From Pseudobacter sp. (lineage in GTDB: Bacteria; Bacteroidota; Bacteroidia; Chitinophagales; Chitinophagaceae), in NCBI GenBank assembly GCA_017849455.1, contig JAFIGX010000020.1:1-64000 (forward strand): DNA of 64,000 nt, given 5' to 3'. The notes under the pieces were generated by a model, which worked only from the letters and a program-made list of their open reading frames with translations, did no database searches and had not been told where the DNA came from. This document shows, piece after piece, positions 58,006 to 64,000 of the stretch. A program made the position numbers and the translations under genes. Position 1 is the stretch's first letter; each line of letters starts with the position of its first letter.

Positions 58006-59682
58006 ATGGACAGAAGAGAATTCTTCGCGCTGAAGAGAAAAACCAATCCTTCCCCATCAACTGCATTCAGTGGTTTAAGACAGATCAATACCGGCCTCAA
58101 TCCCTATACCGGCGCCTGGTCAGCCAGTGAAGTAGCCCACCTGCTGAAGCGCACCATGTTCGGTGCTGCAAAAGACGACATCGATTATTTCAAAGGCATG
58201 TCGATGTCACAGGCAGTAGATACCCTGCTCAATGTACCGGCAACAGTGCCGGACGCTCCTTTAAAGAATTACGACAATGATGAAATAACTGGTGGTGATC
58301 CCGACCTTGCCATCCCTATCGGCAGCACCTGGGTAAATACCCACAGCGAAGATGATGCCGCCAACAGGAAAAGGATCTATTCCTGGAAAAGCTGGTTGAC
58401 AGGCCGCATGATCAACCAGGACCGCAGCATTGGAGAAAGAATGACACTTTTCTGGCATAATCATTTTGCTACGGAGACCATGACCTACCAGAACGGTATT
58501 TACGCTTACCGTCATTATTTACTGCTTCATCAATATGCGGTAGGCAATTTCAAACAACTGGTGCGTGGCGTAACCATCGACCTGGCCATGCTGAACTATC
58601 TCAATGGCTATCTCAACACAGATACCGCACCTGATGAGAACTATGCCCGTGAGCTGCAGGAACTATTCACACTCGGAAAAGAGAACAATCCCAATTATAC
58701 CGAACAGGATGTGCTGGCCGCTGCCAGGGTGCTTACCGGCTGGCGTATCAACCTTATCACGGATACCGTCTATTTCGATCCTGCGAAGCACGATAAAACC
58801 ACCAAATTGTTTTCTTCCTTCTATAGCGCTTCGGTTACGGGTAGAAGTGATGCCACTGCCGGCGATGCCGAATTGGATGATCTCCTCACGATGATCTTCA
58901 ATAAAAAAGTTGAAGTATCGGAGTTCATCGTACGGAAACTCTATCGCTGGTTCTGTTACTATACCATCGACGCCAATACGGAAACCAATGTGATCAAACC
59001 GCTGGCCCAGCTTTTCCGCGACAGCAACTGGGAAATAAAACCGGTATTGGCCACTTTGCTCAAGAGCGAACATTTTTATGATCCGCTCAGCCAGGGCTGC
59101 CTCATCAAGAGCCCGGTCGAATTACTGGTGGGCCTTTGCCGTGAATACAATATCGTATTCCCCGCTGGCAGTGATACGGTGAACCTGTATAATATGTGGG
59201 ACTTCATACGCTACCAGGCCAGCGAAATGCAGCAGAACCTGGGTGATCCACCACAGGTGGCCGGTTGGCCTTCCTATTACCAGATCCCCGGGTTCTACGA
59301 GATTTGGATCAATTCCGACACGCTTCCCAAACGGAATATATTCAGCGACATGCTGATCCTGAATGGCTATACCCGTGGTGGCCAGGTATTGCGCATCGAC
59401 CCGGTGGCATTCGCCAGATCGCTGCCCAATCCTGCCGATCCGAACGCACTGATCAATGATTCGCTCTCGGTCCTTTATCGCGTGCCCATTTCAGATGCAT
59501 CCAAACAAACGATCAAGAAGCAGATACTGCTTTCCAACCAGGACCAGGACTATTACTGGAGCAATGCCTGGAATGCCTACCTGGGCAATCCCGGCGATAT
59601 GGTCGCTTATGAAACCGTTTTCCTCAGACTGCAAGGTCTGTACAAATACCTGATGAACCTGGCAGAATATCAACTGGCTTAA
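58006..59682 (+). CDS. DUF1800 domain-containing protein
   Basis: This is a 558-residue protein of the DUF1800 family. It has the characteristic start MDRREFFALKRKT, then the family segments VAHLLKRTMFGAAKDDIDYF, WHNHFATE and LNGYLNTDTAPDENYARELQELFTLG. The function is unknown. It is almost always found, as here, just before a DUF1501 protein (36 bp downstream); the pair is thought to be exported together. A canonical signal peptide is not obvious, though the RRE start is Tat-like. Confidence 0.88.
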   Translation: MDRREFFALKRKTNPSPSTAFSGLRQINTGLNPYTGAWSASEVAHLLKRTMFGAAKDDIDYFKGMSMSQAVDTLLNVPATVPDAPLKNYDNDEITGGDPDLAIPIGSTWVNTHSEDDAANRKRIYSWKSWLTGRMINQDRSIGERMTLFWHNHFATETMTYQNGIYAYRHYLLLHQYAVGNFKQLVRGVTIDLAMLNYLNGYLNTDTAPDENYARELQELFTLGKENNPNYTEQDVLAAARVLTGWRINLITDTVYFDPAKHDKTTKLFSSFYSASVTGRSDATAGDAELDDLLTMIFNKKVEVSEFIVRKLYRWFCYYTIDANTETNVIKPLAQLFRDSNWEIKPVLATLLKSEHFYDPLSQGCLIKSPVELLVGLCREYNIVFPAGSDTVNLYNMWDFIRYQASEMQQNLGDPPQVAGWPSYYQIPGFYEIWINSDTLPKRNIFSDMLILNGYTRGGQVLRIDPVAFARSLPNPADPNALINDSLSVLYRVPISDASKQTIKKQILLSNQDQDYYWSNAWNAYLGNPGDMVAYETVFLRLQGLYKYLMNLAEYQLA

Positions 59683-59717
59683 TTCAGAAACCCTACACCG
59701 GACACAACCCATTTTCT

Positions 59718-61322
59718 ATGAAACCGAGCACGATGAAACGAAGAGATTTTTTCACCCAAACCTTACCCGCAGCGATTACACTGCCTGCACTGTTCAATGG
59801 CTTTTCCGTGAAAGCCTATACCGGCGCTTCTCCCTTGGTGCAGGCATTGATGGGATCTCCTGTAGAAACGGACAAAGTATTGGTGCTGATCCAGCTCAAC
59901 GGCGGCAACGATGGCTTGAACATGGTGCTGCCCATTGAATATTATGGGGGCTACCTGAATGCGCGCAGGAATATCGCCATTCCACAGAATAAGATCCTTG
60001 CCCTGAATGGAACAGCCAAAACAGGTCTTCACCCCAGCATGACCGGTTTGCAGACCCTTTACAATGAAGGTAAGCTGGCGATCGTTCAGGCTGTTGGTTA
60101 TCCTTCTCCCAACTTCTCACACTTCCGTGCAACCGATATCTGGATGAGTGCCTCCGATTCGGACCAGGTGCTGGCCAGCGGATGGGCAGGTCGATACCTC
60201 GCCACACAATACCCGAATTATCCCAATGGTTATCCGAACACCCAAATGCCCGATCCACTGGCGATCCAGATCGGCTCCATCCAGGCGCTGGCCCTGCAAG
60301 GGCCCGTAATGCCTATGGCTATGAATATCACTAACCCTGAAAGTTTTTATGATTTCCTCGATGGTGTACAGGACCCGGTCCCGGACACACCTTGGGGAAA
60401 AGAATTGAAATATATCCGGATGATAGCCGGACAAACTGAAAAGTTCTCCATCGTTATCAAGGCTGCTGCCGCTAAAGTGACCTCACAGGGAAGCTACCCC
60501 GGCAATAATGAGCTCGCCCAACAATTGAAGATAGTAGCACGTTTGATAAAGGGTGGATTGAAGACACGGGTGTATATGGTAAGCACCGGCGGATTCGATA
60601 CCCATGCGGGGCAGGTCAACGCTCTCGATACCACTACCGGTACACATGCCAATCTCATGTCGCGCGTGGCCAGCGCCGTCAAAGCCTTCATGGACGATCT
60701 GAAAGGACTTGGTGTGGATGATCGCGTGGTCGGCATGACCTTCTCTGAATTTGGCCGGCGCATCAAATCCAATTCCAGTATGGGAACCGACCATGGCGCC
60801 GCAGCACCCGTGTTCGTTTTCGGCAAATATGTTCGGGGTGGCATCGTGGGCAACAATCCTTACCTGCCTGCCAATGCATCGGTAAATGATAATGTGCCTT
60901 ATCAATATGATTTCAGGAGTATCTATTCCTCCCTGCTGAAACAATGGTTCTGCGTGCAGGATACAGACCTTCAGACCATCATGCTGAAAAATTTCCAGGA
61001 CATTCCGCTTGCCATCAACAATGCCTGCGCCACCACAGGGATCGATGATGTGATACGTGAATCGGGTGACCAACTTATTATCAATTATCCTAATCCATTC
61101 GTAGAGAACACCACTATCACTTTCCGCACCAAAGGTGGCCATACGCTTGTGCAGGTGATGGACTGCCTCGGCCGGGTGGTCCGCACACTCACCGATAAAG
61201 TATATGCGCCGGGCACTTACACCCTCACCTTTGAAAGCCGGGGAGCTGCACTGGGCGTATATTACGCGCGTTTTCAGAATGGCGCTACCCAACAGGTACG
61301 CTCGATGTTGAAAGTGCGATAA
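59718..61322 (+). CDS. DUF1501 domain-containing protein with T9SS tail
   Basis: This is a 534-residue exported protein. The start MKPSTMKRRDFFTQTLPAAI is a Tat-like signal (RRDFF), and an alternative ATG at 59733 keeps it. The DUF1501 domain covers about 35-440 (VLVLIQLNGGNDGLNMVLP, PNFSHFRATDIWMSA, STGGFDTHAGQ, TFSEFGRRIKSNSSMGTDHG). The last 80 residues are a type IX sorting domain (NYPNPFVENTTITF, VMDCLGRVVRTLT, GTYTLTFESRG, GVYYARF) ending in MLKVR. Tat signal plus T9SS tail implies export folded and then sorting through the outer membrane. It pairs with the DUF1800 gene. Confidence 0.9.
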   Translation: MKPSTMKRRDFFTQTLPAAITLPALFNGFSVKAYTGASPLVQALMGSPVETDKVLVLIQLNGGNDGLNMVLPIEYYGGYLNARRNIAIPQNKILALNGTAKTGLHPSMTGLQTLYNEGKLAIVQAVGYPSPNFSHFRATDIWMSASDSDQVLASGWAGRYLATQYPNYPNGYPNTQMPDPLAIQIGSIQALALQGPVMPMAMNITNPESFYDFLDGVQDPVPDTPWGKELKYIRMIAGQTEKFSIVIKAAAAKVTSQGSYPGNNELAQQLKIVARLIKGGLKTRVYMVSTGGFDTHAGQVNALDTTTGTHANLMSRVASAVKAFMDDLKGLGVDDRVVGMTFSEFGRRIKSNSSMGTDHGAAAPVFVFGKYVRGGIVGNNPYLPANASVNDNVPYQYDFRSIYSSLLKQWFCVQDTDLQTIMLKNFQDIPLAINNACATTGIDDVIRESGDQLIINYPNPFVENTTITFRTKGGHTLVQVMDCLGRVVRTLTDKVYAPGTYTLTFESRGAALGVYYARFQNGATQQVRSMLKVR

Positions 61323-61398
61323 CAGGGTCCATTAAAAGGTGTTTAAACCGTACTTTGGTTTAAAACATTTGCATACTTTGCACCGCGGCGCGGTACCT

Positions 61399-61421
61399 CA
61401 AGCCCTTTTTTGGGCTTTTTG
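61399..61421 (+). terminator. Terminator or attenuator upstream of LuxR-type regulator
   Basis: AAGCCC (61400-61405) pairs with GGGCTT (61412-61417) around TTTTTT, followed by TTTGC. It is preceded by a CCGC-GGC-GCGG hairpin and a TACTTTG motif, so a very short transcript may end here. Confidence 0.5.
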
Positions 61422-61509
61422 CTTTCATATAGTAAATAGTTTTAAATTGCTGCCAATTGAAAATCCATCTGTGGGGTAAAGGCCCCTGGAGAAAACCTCA
61501 TATTATCCA

Positions 61510-62154
61510 ATGCTGAAAGTGTTTATTACTGATGATCACGAATTATACCTTGAAGGACTGACCCTATTGCTCAACAAACAAGGTGATATACAGGTAGTGG
61601 GTTCTGCATTGAATGGTGAAAGCCTCCTGCATCAATTGCCTGGCGTCGACATCGACATCCTTTTGCTGGATGTTCACCTGCCTGATTTTGAGGAAGAGGA
61701 CCTGTTGAAGAGAGTGAGGGCCCTGAAGCCGCAACTGAAGATACTTTATCTCACCATCATGCGTGGCACCAGGTATATCCATAAACTGGTCAAATACGAT
61801 ATCCAGGGATACCTGCTCAAAAATGCCAGTATCGGAGAATTGAAGAAAGCACTGGAGACCATTGCCGCCGGACAGAAATATTTCAGCAAGGAGATCAATA
61901 TCCTCGACACGGAACAGGATTTTCGCAATACCATCACCATCGAAGACAAAAAAGTAGACGAGATACTTTCTAAAAGAGAGATCGAGATACTCACGCTGAT
62001 CTGTAAAGAATACAGCAACTCGGAGATCGCTGAAAAACTGTTCCTCAGCGTGAGTACGGTAGAAACACACCGCAAGAACCTGATCGCCAAACTGGGGGTC
62101 AACAACACGGTAGGGCTTGTGAAGTTCGCCCTGAAGAACAAGCTGATTGAATAG
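61510..62154 (+). CDS. NarL/LuxR-type response regulator
   Basis: This is a 214-residue two-component regulator. The receiver domain has DD at 8-9, phosphoacceptor D54 (LLLDVHLPDF) and a lysine near 105 (GYLLKNA). The LuxR-type HTH at about 148-208 reads LSKREIEILTLICKEYSNSE, then VSTVETHRKNLIAKLGV. It is 45 bp upstream of the histidine kinase gene, its likely partner. Targets are unknown. Confidence 0.93.
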   Translation: MLKVFITDDHELYLEGLTLLLNKQGDIQVVGSALNGESLLHQLPGVDIDILLLDVHLPDFEEEDLLKRVRALKPQLKILYLTIMRGTRYIHKLVKYDIQGYLLKNASIGELKKALETIAAGQKYFSKEINILDTEQDFRNTITIEDKKVDEILSKREIEILTLICKEYSNSEIAEKLFLSVSTVETHRKNLIAKLGVNNTVGLVKFALKNKLIE

Positions 62155-62199
62155 GTTCCCAAAAAGCCCTATCTTGCCGGGTCAAGCAATCTGTTTTCA

Positions 62200-64000
62200 G
62201 TGAAACCCTGGCTGTTTTTTCTCGCTTTGATATGTAGTATGCACTCCTATGCTCAGGTCGATACCTCATACCTGAAAGACCTGTATGACCGTTGCCTTGA
62301 TTTCTCGGAAGACAAGATCGATTCCCTAAAACATTATGCCAGCTTCATCGAGCAGGAATCCGTTCGCCTGGCTTTCAACAAAGGTGAAGTATTGTCCTCC
62401 CGCCTCAAAGGCATCTATGAAGAAATGGGAAATAATTTTGAAGACGCCATCAAATACTACCTGCAATCACTGGAAGCCGCCCGCCGTTTGCATGCCATCG
62501 AATACGAATCGGCTGCATTGAGCGATCTTGCCATCCTATATGCCAATATCAAAGAACCGCAAAAAGCCAAGGAGTTTTATTTGGAGGCATTGGCGCTGTC
62601 CAGAAGGATGGGAAAGGTTTCCGGAATGGTGAACTCTTACAATAATCTCGCGGTCATTTACTCACAGCTCAGGCAATTCGACAGTGCCCGCGCTCTGCTG
62701 AATGAAGCTGTCCGTATAGGAAAACCTTATGAGGACAAGCTCGATCTCTCCAGCACCTACAACAACCTGGGAAGCGTGAATTTCAAAGAGAGAAAATTCG
62801 ATGAGGCACTGCGTTATTTCAGACGCAATTACCAGTATCATACGGCTACCGGAAATAGTGGTGAACTGTGGACCGATATGCTGAACCTGGCAGATGTCTT
62901 CATCGAAAAACATCAATTCGATTCAGCCGCATCGTATGCGGACCGCACCATGGAACTCGCCATCCGGTTGAACTCCAAAGGCAAGGAAGCCGACAGTTAT
63001 TCCATACTCGCCAAGCTGGCGGAATTCAGGGGCGACTACAAGACTGCCTACGACAACCTCCAGAAATGGTATGCACTGGACACTGCCATGGTCAATGGAG
63101 ATACACACCAGACCATCGCTGAATTGCAGGAACGCTTCAATGCAAAGGAGCGGGAAGCTGCCAATAAATTACTGAAAGAACAGATCGAAAAAGAGGAGAT
63201 CAGGAACAAGTCGGTCACACTGCTCGCCATTGCATTGGCTGTGATCGGTGCCCTTATTGCCATAGCGCTACTGATCAAGAGACGTGCCAACCACCGGCTC
63301 AAAGCCAGGAACGAACTGATCACCCAACAGAACGAAAAGCTGGCCGAGTTGAACCACGAAAAAAATTCACTGATCAGTATCGTATCGCATGATCTCAATA
63401 CACCTTTCGCCACCATCCAGGTGTGGGGACATATCCTGCAGACGGAATCGGAGCGCTTGTCGGACGATCAGCAGAAGGCCCTGAACAAGATCATGCAGGC
63501 CAGCAATTACGGTGAAGGATTGATCAGCCGGATACTGGACGTGGAGAAAAAAGATATCGGTGACCATAAGGTGCAACTGGAAAATTTCGATCTCACCATC
63601 TTTGCCGAAGAAGTGATCGATAATTTCCAGCCAATGGCCGCCCGCAAGGATATCCGGCTGCATACCGAGCTGCCCGATAAAAAATTATACCTGCTGAGCG
63701 ATAAACACCTCGTGTCCAGGATCTGTGAGAACCTGCTCTCCAATGCTATCAAGTATACCCCAAGAGGAAAGAATGTATGGATCAGTATCAATGATGAACA
63801 GGAGGCAGTGAGCATCAAAGTACGTGATGAAGGGGTGGGCATCGGGAAAGACGATATGCCTTTCCTGTTCTCCAAATACAGCAAGATATCTTCTCAACCT
63901 ACTGACGGAGAAAGCTCTACCGGCCTGGGCCTCGCTATCGTTAAACGCATCGTGGAGGAGATCAATGGAAAGATCTTCTGTGAGAGCGAGCCTGGGAAGG
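62200..64000 (+). CDS. TPR-containing sensor histidine kinase (partial, runs off window)
   Basis: The visible 600 residues begin at GTG 62200 (VKPWLFFLALICSMHSYAQ, a signal peptide). A periplasmic tetratricopeptide domain covers about 30-330 (such as YYLQSLEAARRLH, NSYNNLAVIYSQLRQFDSA and TYNNLGSVNFKERKFDEAL). One membrane helix follows at about 338-360, then a coiled coil, and the kinase: H397 in ISIVSHDLNTPFA, the N box NLLSNAIKYTPRG and the G1/G2 motifs DEGVGIGKDD and TGLGLAIVKRI. The end is missing. It is a TPR histidine kinase of Bacteroidota type, paired with the adjacent regulator. Confidence 0.92.
   Translation, partial: MKPWLFFLALICSMHSYAQVDTSYLKDLYDRCLDFSEDKIDSLKHYASFIEQESVRLAFNKGEVLSSRLKGIYEEMGNNFEDAIKYYLQSLEAARRLHAIEYESAALSDLAILYANIKEPQKAKEFYLEALALSRRMGKVSGMVNSYNNLAVIYSQLRQFDSARALLNEAVRIGKPYEDKLDLSSTYNNLGSVNFKERKFDEALRYFRRNYQYHTATGNSGELWTDMLNLADVFIEKHQFDSAASYADRTMELAIRLNSKGKEADSYSILAKLAEFRGDYKTAYDNLQKWYALDTAMVNGDTHQTIAELQERFNAKEREAANKLLKEQIEKEEIRNKSVTLLAIALAVIGALIAIALLIKRRANHRLKARNELITQQNEKLAELNHEKNSLISIVSHDLNTPFATIQVWGHILQTESERLSDDQQKALNKIMQASNYGEGLISRILDVEKKDIGDHKVQLENFDLTIFAEEVIDNFQPMAARKDIRLHTELPDKKLYLLSDKHLVSRICENLLSNAIKYTPRGKNVWISINDEQEAVSIKVRDEGVGIGKDDMPFLFSKYSKISSQPTDGESSTGLGLAIVKRIVEEINGKIFCESEPGK

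Noticed and set aside
57861..58130. Open frame overlapping the start of the DUF1800 gene
   Set aside because: It runs in another frame through the well-supported DUF1800 start and has no family features.

Overview
The window looks like a Bacteroidota chromosome, most likely Chitinophagaceae (inference). The evidence is a PorX response regulator and C-terminal domains of type IX secretion (T9SS) type, a SusC/SusD pair, an LpxC-FabZ fusion, promoters of the Bacteroidota TTG-N19-21-TAnnTTTG type, and almost no Shine-Dalgarno sequences. Most of it is dense housekeeping sequence of moderate GC. Two stretches, about 11.4-15.2 kb and 19.5-20.6 kb, are AT-rich or accessory.

Layout. 1-7.5 kb: tsaE and an alanine dehydrogenase on the plus strand, then a minus-strand lipid A block (HD hydrolase, lpxD, lpxC-fabZ, lpxA, ABC ATPase). 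7.6-11.4 kb: porX, a small conserved protein, an MBL hydrolase and a helix-hairpin-helix protein. 11.4-15.2 kb: an AT-rich island with small orphan genes, an IS1595-type transposase broken by two lesions, and several strongly structured non-coding segments. 15.2-25 kb: acyl-CoA dehydrogenase, then a minus-strand proteostasis block (trigger factor, two ClpP paralogues, ClpX). That block is interrupted by an orphan CdiA-CT-like nuclease gene and two tandem copies of a small RNA, each with its own -7 box and terminator. A universal stress protein and a PQQ-type dehydrogenase follow. 25-31 kb: a zinc-ribbon/HhH protein, a VOC protein, a Fic protein with a repeated upstream motif, tRNA-Leu and Rel/SpoT. 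31-46 kb: SusC/SusD, PurA, an acidic protein, PabB, a lytic transglycosylase, GatA, TatA, L19, RNase Y and a TlpA-like thioredoxin. 46-57 kb: two small envelope or orphan genes, PheT, a ZapB-like and a ZapA protein, a DUF6263-like protein, DnaB, RsmE, TerC, PyrD and a thiolase. 57-64 kb: a secreted DUF1800/DUF1501 pair, the latter with a T9SS tail, and a NarL-type regulator beside a TPR histidine kinase that runs off the window.

The two observations I find most novel are these. (1) The tandem small RNAs at 19.75-20.02 kb are exactly 180 bp apart, and their sequence differences preserve base pairing in both hairpins. (2) Five hairpin elements are built from degenerate 7- or 8-nt tandem units in inverted arms. 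Three lie between co-directional genes (5.1, 35.5 and 57.8 kb). Two lie in frame inside essential-type genes (an ABC ATPase at 2.3 kb and pyrD at 55.9 kb), where they add peptide inserts. All names come from reading motifs and architecture; no database search was run.
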